DNA from: JAVKNF01 sp031537795 | GTDB lineage: Bacteria > Pseudomonadota > Alphaproteobacteria > Rickettsiales > Deianiraeaceae | Assembly: GCA_031537795.1 (NCBI GenBank) | Contig: JAVKNF010000032.1 | Location: forward strand, 1 to 31,978 | Direction: 5' to 3' | Length of the DNA stretch: 31,978 nt | In this document: positions 1-8,075 of the stretch, piece by piece | Layout of the letters: each line of letters begins with the position of its first letter | Numbering within the stretch: the first letter of the stretch is position 1 | Translations under genes and position numbers: made by a program | Notes under the pieces: generated by a model | What the model was told of the DNA's origin: nothing | What the model saw: only the letters and a program-made list of their open reading frames with translations | Databases searched by the model: none

Positions 1-298
1 AATTTTTTAGAGGGAGGAGATATAGATTTATTTACCTTTAATTGATATTTTTCGAACAACAAAGAAGATTTTAAATTATTTTAGAGAGGGAGATTATCGT
101 GTTTTCTATTTTTTGGCGTAGATTTATTTTTTAATAAATTTTGTTGCAAACGGGAGGCGAAAAAGATAATTTAATAATATAGAATTCTGTTGATAAGAAA
201 AGGAAAAAGGGAGAGTATATTTTTATTGTAAAGCAAAGGTTAGATCATAGAAAATAATTAGTATTTGAAATTAATAAAATAGACATGTTAATCATTCT
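1..298. other. Upstream region with no supported gene
   Basis: No open frame of convincing length or composition is visible on either strand. The region is A+T rich but carries four purine-rich GGGAG cores at about 12, 88, 152 and 209. The first 45 bases could be the end of an upstream reading frame (stop at 43-45), but 14 residues are too few to call. The promoter of the virB6-like gene at 299 probably lies here; I see no clear -35/-10 pair. Confidence 0.5.
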
Positions 299-3200
299 AT
301 GATAAAAAACTTATTGTTTAAGTTTGTAAATATTATTTTAATTCTAACATTATTGACAACTTACAATACAAATAATATTTATGCTGCTGATATTGGAAGT
401 TTTCTTGCTTCTTTTGGTAGCGATCCACCAGATAGAAATTCACTTCAAGCCTTTCTAGAAGATAATATTCGATGTTCTGAATTCAAAGGTGAATATATGA
501 TTGCAATGGCTCCAATGGGCCTTGTAAGTAGTGTAACTACTACATTATACGGTATGCAAGCTATATCCAAAGCATTAATGGAAAGTAAAATAACATCACT
601 TTATGTTTGCGGTAAGAATATTATAAATTTTAAAAGCCAATGGATATCTGCAATGGTAGCATACAACATAAGGAAGAAGATAACTGGAGATGATGTTTTT
701 TCTGAAACAGTAAAAACTTTTCTTCTTATTGCTATGGTTTCATTAATTACAAGTGCTTGTTTAACTTTACTGATAAACGGGCTAGTTGCAAGATTAGAAA
801 TTATAGATGTAGCTGAAATATGTTTATCTGACGAAAATCACCCATTTCCTTATACAGAAGATCAAATAAGAAGGCTTCTTGTGTTGAGTAACGAAGAAAT
901 TACACCAGAGAACATAGCTGATAAAAAAAATAAATTATGTGTAAAATTTGGCAATAATATCTTTTGGTTAGCAAACGGTGAATGCACTCAAGATTTTGAT
1001 CACCCTATATGTGCTCAGAATATTAGAGGTTATGATAGAGTTTTATATGCTTTTACACCGAAAGCATGTCCTTGTATAATGAATTTACAAGGCGGTATAA
1101 CTTATATGCCTGATTTCAGAAGAAATTCAGATGGGACTTTAGCTTTAGACGAAGATGGCAAACCACAATTAACAATGGACGCAAATCTATATAAAACTAG
1201 ATTTCTTAAAAATGCTAGAGTTTTAGGTTCCCCGAATTCTGTTTTTACGCCTCCAGATAAAAGAGCAGGTATAATTGATTCAAGTTGCTATTGGGGGAAT
1301 GGAGCAAGTAAAAGACAATTTAGTATATCAGGTAAAATAGTTCAATGTATATATAATACTGCTAGGAACATCTTTGAAAAGCCAATATTTGGCGAGGTTA
1401 ATTCATCTCAAAATTATTACATAGGAAAGAATAATTATGATTATGACATAAATTTAGTAGATAAAAAAATACAGAATATAAATAATATAATAACGCCAAA
1501 TACAACATTTGCACAATTAACAACAGCTCAACGAAATCAAGTAAGAATAGCAATAGATGAATTACTTAATATGAAAGTTAGTAACCCTTGCTTTCAATGC
1601 GGTAAAACTAGTAGTATTGCAATGAACACAATAAGTTTTTTAGAAAAATACAAATCTTCAATATGCAGCGCGACAATTGCTTGTTGCCAAACAGGTATAG
1701 ATAGCTATTCTCAAAGTTTATTTAATCAATGCTATGTGAATCAAATTAGTTCATTGTTCTCAAACACTGGTAGAATTTCAATAGAATTATTACAAAACAT
1801 ACAGACTATCGGGGCAAATACAATAAATATAATAGACCTTTTAATGGATTTAAAGCAGAATATAACAATAAAAAGAGATAAAGAGATGCATATACAAGAT
1901 TCATATAATATTTCCAATTCTCAAAAAGGAGAAATATTAACATACACTATGTTTGATAAATTCAATAATCAAATAAAATTCCTAGCAATTATATTGATAA
2001 CTCTTTGGATGTTTTTAATAGGTTTTAGGATCTTATTTAAAGAGATATCTTTGAGTTTAGATGTGATACAAGGCTTGGTTTTTAATTTTCTTATAGTTTA
2101 TTTTTTAATATTTAGTAACATCTGGAAAGATTTTCTGTTTAGATCTATTTTGAATATATCACAAGGAATAGGTATATTTGCAATGGATATTACAGCATTC
2201 GACAACCCTTTAAAGGATAAAGTCTGTAATTACGGGGTGTATATTAGAAGCCCTGACACCGAGAATCTTACCGCGCCAAATGGCACACAATACATCAATT
2301 TAACTTGCCCTACAAAAGCAAACGCAACATATCAATTGAATTGTTATAAATACGGGAACTATAAAAATTGCATATGGGGAGACTGCCAAATAAACGAACC
2401 TTATATTCCAAATCTAGCATACGAAGAGCCGTATTTTCCGGTTCAATATTATAATACAACTTTAGGAAGTGAAGGGTGGATTACAATACCTATGTACTGT
2501 GCTAACCTTGACGGTAACGGTGTTTCTCCTGCCGAAATTATCTTAAATAAACAAGTTGGAGAAAATGTTTTTTATTGCCCAGATAGCTCTAAAATTTTAG
2601 ATCAAGGATACAGAATAGATGAATTAAAAAAATTAGGATTATTGAAAAATACAGCAAATAGTTCAAATGTCTATAATACCGCAATTAGAAGCACGGATCA
2701 AATTGGGAATATATATGAATTACCTATAATTATATCCAGCGATCAATCTGATATTATGAAAAGATTTGTGAATAGAGATAATATAGAACAAGAAAGAAAA
2801 GCAATTAATAGAAATAGACCTTATGAAAAGACAAAGATTGAAAATGTAGTCCGAGATAATTCTTACATGCAATTCTTTGACTCTTTAGATTGTAGGATTT
2901 TCAGATATATATCTATGGGGTTTGGGGGTATGAAAAGCCCTGGAAATGCAGATTTTGATACATCTAATATAGATTCTGATGGTTTAATTTCAGCTATAAG
3001 ATATATCTTTTTTGCTTTCCCTTTAGGAATTATAATAGCTTTATTGATGTTATTTATTGGATTCTCTTTACTTATGATTACCCTGAAAACAGTTCAAAGT
3101 TATATAGTTGGTATATTTGGGTTAGTTTTTTATGTTTACGTATCTCCTATCTTTTTCGCTATTAGTTTGTTTGAATCGAAGAAAAAAGCAAGAGACAATA

Positions 3201-3805
3201 TAATTTCTAAAATTACACAGTATGCTGTCTCCGCACCTTTATCTTTTTTAAGTATAGGGCTTTACACAGTAATTATAGACCTAGCAATTTTCGGAAACCC
3301 CACAAGATACAGTGAGTTATTCGCTTCGAACGGTTCTATACTAGATAATTGCTATCAAAATTCACCAAATGATGCTCCGACGGCCTGTTTAGCTAATAAA
3401 ATATCAAAACAAGCAGATTTAAGCGGAATGATTCAAAATATTCTCATAATTTTAGCTTTAACAGTGGCAGGAAGTATGTTAGATTCTGGCACAATAGGCT
3501 TTGCGATAGGCGCAGCAACAGCTTCGGCAATTAACGTCGCAGAAAATATATCAGTACTTCTCCCTTTTATATTAAAATTGGCATTTAGTATTATTGTTAT
3601 ATTAACTGGTTCTATGTTTTTAGATTCATTTGATTCAGCGGTAAGAGGTGCAGTTGGAGGAAATGCAGATTTATCAATGGGAACACCTCTAGATGGTAAA
3701 TTTTCAGATATTTCAGGAGGTAGCTTGGTTTCAAGTGGAATAAAATCCGCAGCTGGAATGATAGGAAGTGTGCCAGGTAAAATAATGGATAAAATAAAAG
3801 GATAA
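299..3805 (+). CDS. virB6: VirB6/TrbL-family type IV secretion protein (1168 aa)
   Basis: Inner-membrane channel component of a VirB/Rvh-type IV secretion system. An N-terminal hydrophobic signal (about residues 4-29, possible cleavage after NIYAA) is followed by a cysteine-containing exported region with one membrane segment near 138-163. Further hydrophobic segments lie near 560-612, 900-955 and 990-1110, the last group matching the polytopic VirB6 core. Between them (about 615-890) is a long Cys-containing loop, and the C-terminus ends in a Gly/Ser-rich tail. Plain VirB6 is about 300 residues; extended forms of this kind are characteristic of Rickettsiales RvhB6 paralogues. The ATG at 299 is chosen because the signal follows directly; no Shine-Dalgarno is seen. 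It converges with virB3. The family call is strong; which RvhB6 paralogue it is cannot be decided here. Confidence 0.82.
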   Translation: MIKNLLFKFVNIILILTLLTTYNTNNIYAADIGSFLASFGSDPPDRNSLQAFLEDNIRCSEFKGEYMIAMAPMGLVSSVTTTLYGMQAISKALMESKITSLYVCGKNIINFKSQWISAMVAYNIRKKITGDDVFSETVKTFLLIAMVSLITSACLTLLINGLVARLEIIDVAEICLSDENHPFPYTEDQIRRLLVLSNEEITPENIADKKNKLCVKFGNNIFWLANGECTQDFDHPICAQNIRGYDRVLYAFTPKACPCIMNLQGGITYMPDFRRNSDGTLALDEDGKPQLTMDANLYKTRFLKNARVLGSPNSVFTPPDKRAGIIDSSCYWGNGASKRQFSISGKIVQCIYNTARNIFEKPIFGEVNSSQNYYIGKNNYDYDINLVDKKIQNINNIITPNTTFAQLTTAQRNQVRIAIDELLNMKVSNPCFQCGKTSSIAMNTISFLEKYKSSICSATIACCQTGIDSYSQSLFNQCYVNQISSLFSNTGRISIELLQNIQTIGANTINIIDLLMDLKQNITIKRDKEMHIQDSYNISNSQKGEILTYTMFDKFNNQIKFLAIILITLWMFLIGFRILFKEISLSLDVIQGLVFNFLIVYFLIFSNIWKDFLFRSILNISQGIGIFAMDITAFDNPLKDKVCNYGVYIRSPDTENLTAPNGTQYINLTCPTKANATYQLNCYKYGNYKNCIWGDCQINEPYIPNLAYEEPYFPVQYYNTTLGSEGWITIPMYCANLDGNGVSPAEIILNKQVGENVFYCPDSSKILDQGYRIDELKKLGLLKNTANSSNVYNTAIRSTDQIGNIYELPIIISSDQSDIMKRFVNRDNIEQERKAINRNRPYEKTKIENVVRDNSYMQFFDSLDCRIFRYISMGFGGMKSPGNADFDTSNIDSDGLISAIRYIFFAFPLGIIIALLMLFIGFSLLMITLKTVQSYIVGIFGLVFYVYVSPIFFAISLFESKKKARDNIISKITQYAVSAPLSFLSIGLYTVIIDLAIFGNPTRYSELFASNGSILDNCYQNSPNDAPTACLANKISKQADLSGMIQNILIILALTVAGSMLDSGTIGFAIGAATASAINVAENISVLLPFILKLAFSIIVILTGSMFLDSFDSAVRGAVGGNADLSMGTPLDGKFSDISGGSLVSSGIKSAAGMIGSVPGKIMDKIKG

Positions 3806-3845
3806 TTTTCTAGATTAAACCTGATTTAAAAGAACAAATTATTCT

Positions 3846-4142
3846 TTAAAACATATTATAAGAATTCAGGTCACCGTGAAAACTTCTATTTAAAACATTT
3901 TTACATTTTTGTGTTTTCATCATTAGTATTTCAACTGCAAGTGGTTCTTTTTTACATATATAAACTCCTATTAGATGTATCAATACTCCCGCTACAAAAG
4001 ATTTAAAATCCGAAGTTATAGTAAAAGCTATAGTGCAAATAAAAAAATTTAATGCAAAAAAATTATAAGTTACTCCCGCTATTAAAGCTGGTCTAGTAAG
4101 ACCTAAAAATAAAGGATCTAAACCTAAAACACCACCTGACAT
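3846..4142 (-). CDS. virB3: VirB3-like type IV secretion protein
   Basis: A 98-residue protein with the VirB3 hallmark near the N-terminus: a PLFLGLTRPALIAGV segment (about residues 10-24), followed by two hydrophobic stretches (about 24-42 and 48-62) and a short polar tail. VirB3 is a small inner-membrane protein that works with the VirB4 ATPase in assembling the secretion channel. Length is normal for the family, so the gene looks complete. In most systems virB3 directly precedes virB4 and virB6; here it stands alone on the minus strand, tail-to-tail with a virB6-like gene (40-base gap) and divergent from dnaA. No virB4 is present in the window. Confidence 0.8.
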   Translation of the reverse strand: MSGGVLGLDPLFLGLTRPALIAGVTYNFFALNFFICTIAFTITSDFKSFVAGVLIHLIGVYICKKEPLAVEILMMKTQKCKNVLNRSFHGDLNSYNMF

Positions 4143-4351
4143 AATTTATTAAAAATCATAAACACAAAATAAATTATAACTTAAAAAAAATTTATTTCAA
4201 GTAGAATTTGAGAAATAATATATAAAATAAAGAATTAATAAAAAAATAAAAGAAAATTTGCAAATAAAAAAAAATAGATAGTAAATTTTTTACTTATTTT
4301 TTTTAAATTTTCTTATTTTCGGTGACCAATTGTCGCTAAATCAAAAAAATT
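4143..4351. promoter_or_regulatory. Divergent virB3/dnaA intergenic region
   Basis: This 209-base, extremely A-rich spacer must hold the promoters for virB3 (leftward) and dnaA (rightward). Visible elements are the 10-base palindrome ATTTGCAAAT at 4256-4265, a 6-base-stem inverted repeat AGTAAA/TTTACT at 4280-4294, and an imperfect inverted repeat GTGAC-CAATT-GTCGC at 4322-4336, 15 bases before the dnaA start. The last is a small G+C island in otherwise A/T sequence. I see no consensus DnaA boxes, so I do not call an origin. Confidence 0.45.
4322..4336. promoter_or_regulatory. Imperfect inverted repeat before dnaA (candidate operator)
   Basis: The half sites GTGAC and GTCGC (4 of 5 pairs complementary) are separated by CAATT and end 15 bases before the dnaA ATG. 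Its G+C content stands out from the surrounding A/T tract. An autoregulatory or regulator binding site is inferred only from position and symmetry. Confidence 0.25.
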
Positions 4352-5704
4352 ATGAATACAAATATATTACAGCAGGAAGACTGCCAAGATGTTCTTTCTT
4401 TTTTAAAGAATGAAATCGAAAAAAAGATAGGAAAAAGAGAATTTATAAAAATTTTCTCAAAATGTGAAATTACAGTTGGGAATTTTGTTTTTAATTTTGT
4501 TTTTGAAAATTTACAACTAGCTGAAATTTTCAAACAAAAATACATAAATTCAGTCGATTTTATATTTTCGAAAACTTGGGATTCGATTGACATAGAAATA
4601 AGAACTTTTTATAAAAATGAAAAAAGGGAGGTTATTTTGCTTGATAGGGAATTTGTTGAGGATCTTCATTCAAATACTGTTAATATATCGGAATTTAACT
4701 CTTCTTTTAATTTTGAAAATTTTTTAGAAGACGAGACAAATAAACATAGCTCTATTTTAATGAAATCTATATCTTGTTATACTCATGAAGATATTTTAGA
4801 AGAGGGTTTTGCATTTTTTTTAACAGGAGAAGAGGGCACAGGTAAAACTCATTTAATGCAGAGTGCCAGAAACTATTACGCGAAACACGGAGGTTCTGTT
4901 CTTTATATAAAAGGAAGGGAATTTTTAGCTAATTATATAGAAGACGCTTCCAAGAAAAATATAGGGAATTTCTTTAATAAAATGAATAATTTTGAAGTTC
5001 TATTAATAGATGAAATAGATATATTAATTGGTAAAAAAAGCACTACAAATACTCTGATAAAAATTATAAAACACTATATAGATTCTAATAGATATATTGT
5101 TTGTTCTTCTAGATTTAATTTTAAAGATATAGAATCAAGGGACGAAAGATTTAAAGATTTATTAAATAATAAAATAGAATCAAAAATACAAAAACCAATT
5201 TTAGAGTTAAAAAAACAAATTATAAATAAAGAAATACTTGAACAAAATATTCAAATTCCTATGCATATCTCAACTTTGATAGCTTCAACAGATATAGGAA
5301 ATATAAAAGCCGCAAAGAATAATCTTAATAAGATTAAATTATATCAAAAAATGCATTCAATTCAACTAAACGAAAGTATCATAAATTCAATTCTAAAAGA
5401 GCAAAACATTATTAGAGCTGTTCAAATTGAACCTGCCGAATTAATAAATAAAATTTGTGAAATTTATTATACAGACATCAAACTTATATTTTCAAAATTA
5501 AAAATGCAATCTGTCTGCAAAATAAGGAATATTTGTATTTATTTTATGTATAAAAAATTACATATGTCCTATTCTCAAATAGGGCATATGCTTGACAAGA
5601 AACACTCAACGATAATATTATCTCTTAAAAATATAGAAGAAAATTTAACCAAGAGCCCTGTTTTTAAAGAGGAATTAATTAAACTTGAAAGCTCTGTGTT
5701 TTAA
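4352..5704 (+). CDS. dnaA: Diverged chromosomal replication initiator DnaA
   Basis: A DnaA homologue of normal length (450 aa) that would bind and open the replication origin. Domain I-like sequence occupies about 1-75. The AAA+ domain carries Walker A GEEGTGKTH (159-167) and Walker B LLIDEID (217-223). The C-terminal DNA-binding helix-turn-helix retains SYSQIGHMLDKKHSTI (about 406-421). Several normally invariant positions differ. The RLRSRF arginine-finger segment reads RFKDLL (266-271). The sensor II Arg of the N-x-R motif reads Lys (NIK, 317-319). The RDHST signature reads KKHST, losing the Asp that contacts DNA in E. coli. The gene is divergent from virB3, and its stop directly abuts the stop of the minus-strand MORN gene in a TTAATTAA palindrome. 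Homology to DnaA is clear; whether it is the sole working initiator is not. Confidence 0.82.
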   Translation: MNTNILQQEDCQDVLSFLKNEIEKKIGKREFIKIFSKCEITVGNFVFNFVFENLQLAEIFKQKYINSVDFIFSKTWDSIDIEIRTFYKNEKREVILLDREFVEDLHSNTVNISEFNSSFNFENFLEDETNKHSSILMKSISCYTHEDILEEGFAFFLTGEEGTGKTHLMQSARNYYAKHGGSVLYIKGREFLANYIEDASKKNIGNFFNKMNNFEVLLIDEIDILIGKKSTTNTLIKIIKHYIDSNRYIVCSSRFNFKDIESRDERFKDLLNNKIESKIQKPILELKKQIINKEILEQNIQIPMHISTLIASTDIGNIKAAKNNLNKIKLYQKMHSIQLNESIINSILKEQNIIRAVQIEPAELINKICEIYYTDIKLIFSKLKMQSVCKIRNICIYFMYKKLHMSYSQIGHMLDKKHSTIILSLKNIEENLTKSPVFKEELIKLESSVF

Positions 5705-6307
5705 TTAAAAAATAGAACATTCTGAATCTTTTTCAGGTAATCTTTCAGCTTTATGGCTTCTTTTTCTTTCTTCTTTCTCATTGAAGACTTTTTGTATATG
5801 AAATATTTCAGATCCAGGAGATTTTTGATACGTTCCCTTTTCCATATCAAAAATGAAATTTTGCTCACCCTTATTTTTATATGTTATAGAACCGTTTCCA
5901 TTAAAGAAACTGTGCTTGAGCCCACCTTTATATATAGCTTGATCTAGATTTAGATTTTCGAAATATAAATCATTATGACCTCCTTTTTTATTTATAATAG
6001 TTGCTTTTCCGTTTAGTTCTATTTTGAATTTTCCATTTTTTTGAATCACACCTTCGCTGTCACCCCTATAAATTTCTCCATTTATTAACGAGGATACTAT
6101 GCCTTTGATTTTGCCATTTTCAAATTCACCAACAATAATATTTCTTGTTATTCCATTTATTGTTTTTTCTGTCTCTACTCCTATTCCTTTCTCATGTGGA
6201 ATACCGTCTTTATTTGTATCTCCAATATATATATTTTCTTCTTTCACTTCTATGAAAATTGTTTTGAATGGGGTAATAAGTGAAATATTAACAAAAATAT
6301 CTTCCAT
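5705..6307 (-). CDS. MORN-repeat-like protein, probably lacking its N-terminal part
   Basis: A 200-residue protein built from loose MORN-type units, in which Tyr/Ile-x-Gly and Asn-Gly-x-Gly recur about every 20-25 residues: VGEFENGKIKG (about 58-68), EIYRGD (about 78-83) and AIYKGGLKHSFFNGNGSITY (about 124-143). A charged tail follows (about 170-200, rich in Glu/Lys). MORN repeats in bacteria are associated with lipid or protein binding; no enzyme domain is visible and no signal peptide is seen. The bases upstream encode another MORN-like stretch in a different frame with an internal stop, so this may be the surviving 3' portion of a longer gene. It ends back-to-back with dnaA. Function is not assigned. 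Confidence 0.55.
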   Translation of the reverse strand: MEDIFVNISLITPFKTIFIEVKEENIYIGDTNKDGIPHEKGIGVETEKTINGITRNIIVGEFENGKIKGIVSSLINGEIYRGDSEGVIQKNGKFKIELNGKATIINKKGGHNDLYFENLNLDQAIYKGGLKHSFFNGNGSITYKNKGEQNFIFDMEKGTYQKSPGSEIFHIQKVFNEKEERKRSHKAERLPEKDSECSIF

Positions 6308-6320
6308 TTGATTATTGAAA

Positions 6321-6485
6321 TTATGATGATATTTTCCATGTTTGTTTAAATATTCTTATTGAAGAATCATCAGGTATCCCGTTCTTAAAATCACCTACTT
6401 CAATTTCTCCCTAATAAATTGCTTGAAAATCTTCAGATATAAACATTCCTTTCTTTAATTGTAAATATGATTCTTGTGGTTGCAT
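6321..6485 (-). pseudogene. Broken N-terminal fragment of the MORN-repeat gene
   Basis: Reading leftward from an ATG at 6485 gives about 24 residues, then a TAG at 6411-6413, then a continuing MORN-like stretch GEIEVGDFKNGIP before a stop at 6321-6323. The MORN character on both sides of the TAG, in the same orientation as the intact frame starting at 6307 but one base out of phase, suggests one ancestral gene with a nonsense mutation and a frameshift. The fragment is short, so this is an inference. Confidence 0.45.
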
Positions 6486-6524
6486 ATTTTTTATAATAGT
6501 TTAATTGTAACATGAAAATTTTCA

Positions 6525-6534
6525 ATTTGCAAAT
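6525..6534. promoter_or_regulatory. ATTTGCAAAT palindrome, intergenic
   Basis: A perfect 10-base palindrome 48 bases before the mrpD-like start. The same palindrome occurs at 4256-4265 before dnaA; both are followed by AA, so the shared word is 12 bases. A 9/10 match lies at 14380-14389 between dnaB and the large virB6 gene. A shared transcription-factor site is possible but unproven. Confidence 0.25.
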
Positions 6535-6581
6535 AATTTAAAACTTGAAATTAAATTAAATGAAGTAAAAGATTAATTCAA

Positions 6582-8021
6582 ATGTATAAAATATTACTTT
6601 CTTTTATATTTTTACCTATTTTTTTAGGTTTAACAATTTCGACTTTTCAATTAAAAAAAAAGAAATTAATATATAAATTTTATACCTCTTTTGTAAGTCT
6701 GATTTCTTTATTTCTATTTACAAAATTTCATTTTTTCAATCAAGATATTTATTTGTCTCAAGTTTTCGGAAATTGGGTGAAAGCAATCGGTATAGAGTTT
6801 GTATTTAGTTACGAATCTTCAGTAGCATTATTGTATGTATCAATTATATCTTTTTTTAATGCAATATCAATTGATAGTAAAATTGCAAAAGACAGCACTA
6901 TCTCATTTTTTTTAATATTACAATCTGCTTTATGTGGAATAATTCTAACTAATGATTTATTTAATTTATATATCTTTATAGAGTTATCTTGTTTTGCTTG
7001 TTACGGAATATACAGTATTTTTAAAACTCCAAAAGCTTTAAAATCTCTTTTTGATTATATCATGATTAATATTTCAGCTGGTTTATTTATTTTATTTGCA
7101 ATTTTTATTATATACAAAGAAACAAATAATCTCAACTTAACGATAATTAAAAATATACTTACAGATGGTATTTATTCGCACAATAAATCTATAATTTTGT
7201 CTTATATATTTTTTATTTTTTCATTTATAATGAAAATAGGATTCATTCCTTTTCATAAAAATATACAAAATATCTATATGAATACAGACTCTTCTGTTGC
7301 AAATTACACTTCTAATATTGTTTCTAAAATATATATTATAGCTTTAATTAAAATAACACTTTGTGTTTTTGGTTATAATTTATTTATTAACTTTCCAAAT
7401 GTGGCAATTTTCTTTCTATTTTTGTTAATTGTGAGTATTTTATTTTTTGTGTTTATTTCAAGCCTTGAAAACAGAATATATGTTTTTGTATATACGCAAA
7501 TAATTTATCAATCTCTTATTTATTTTTCATTTTTGCCTTTTTTAGGAAATGAAATTTTTACAAAATATATTAATTTTTCAATATTATTTAACGGAATTGC
7601 TTTTTTTGTGAATTTTTCTATTATAAAAAATATACAAGATCAAACAAAAGAAGAAATTTTCAACATTAAAACATTCGGAACATTTCTACAAAAAGCAAGA
7701 TTTTATAAATATTTGTTTCTTTTTAATTTACTTTCTTTATCTGGTTTGCCATTTTCATATTTGTTTATTCAAAAATTAGTAATATTGATAGAATTTAATT
7801 TATATCATAATTATGTCGAATTAATAATATTTATTTTATTTAATTTTTCTATTTTTTTTGTAAATATGAAAATGTTAAATAATATTCTAAAACCAATCAA
7901 TTTAGAACTTATAAAAGAAAAGATTGATCTAAAAATTAAACAAAATAAAAGAATAATCTTTATAGGTGTATTTTCTATTTTGTTTCACATTCTATCAATC
8001 TTTTTAGTTTTTATAAAATAA
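6582..8021 (+). CDS. MrpD/NuoN-type proton antiporter subunit
   Basis: A 479-residue polytopic membrane protein of the proton-conducting transporter family (MrpD, NuoM/N, HyfB relatives). Segment TNDLFNLYIFIEL (about 123-135) matches the MrpD-type TM5 region and places the conserved membrane Glu at 134. MKIGFIPFHKN (217-227) gives the TM7 Lys (218) and the PFH motif. Lys249 fits the TM8 Lys, and SLSGLPFSYLFIQK gives the TM12 Lys (398). These are the charged residues of the proton path. The TGDLFNL-like motif favours an Mrp (Na+/H+ antiporter) D subunit over a NADH dehydrogenase subunit. It stands alone, with no other mrp or nuo gene in the window, so its partners must be elsewhere or absent. 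Confident on family, less so on subunit. Confidence 0.7.
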   Translation: MYKILLSFIFLPIFLGLTISTFQLKKKKLIYKFYTSFVSLISLFLFTKFHFFNQDIYLSQVFGNWVKAIGIEFVFSYESSVALLYVSIISFFNAISIDSKIAKDSTISFFLILQSALCGIILTNDLFNLYIFIELSCFACYGIYSIFKTPKALKSLFDYIMINISAGLFILFAIFIIYKETNNLNLTIIKNILTDGIYSHNKSIILSYIFFIFSFIMKIGFIPFHKNIQNIYMNTDSSVANYTSNIVSKIYIIALIKITLCVFGYNLFINFPNVAIFFLFLLIVSILFFVFISSLENRIYVFVYTQIIYQSLIYFSFLPFLGNEIFTKYINFSILFNGIAFFVNFSIIKNIQDQTKEEIFNIKTFGTFLQKARFYKYLFLFNLLSLSGLPFSYLFIQKLVILIEFNLYHNYVELIIFILFNFSIFFVNMKMLNNILKPINLELIKEKIDLKIKQNKRIIFIGVFSILFHILSIFLVFIK

Positions 8022-8075
8022 AATTTATACTGTAAAAACTTGACAATATTAAAATTTATAACAACATTTAATTAA

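Noticed and set aside
1..45. Possible C-terminal tail of an upstream protein ending at a TGA
   Set aside because: Only 14 residues are visible and they match no family I recognise.
3825..3850. Hairpin between virB6 and virB3 as a bidirectional terminator
   Set aside because: The stem is nearly all A/T with a bulge, has no clean U-tract, and overlaps the virB3 stop.
3869..4327. Inverted CGGTGACC copies at 3869-3876 and 4320-4327 flanking virB3
   Set aside because: Eight bases only, one copy lies in virB3 codons, and flanking sequence does not match well; likely chance.
4143..4351. Replication origin beside dnaA
   Set aside because: No consensus DnaA boxes are seen, and A-richness alone is not evidence in this genome.
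8040..8045. Perfect TTGACA -35 before the ELM1-family gene
   Set aside because: No acceptable -10 hexamer occurs at 16-18 bases spacing.
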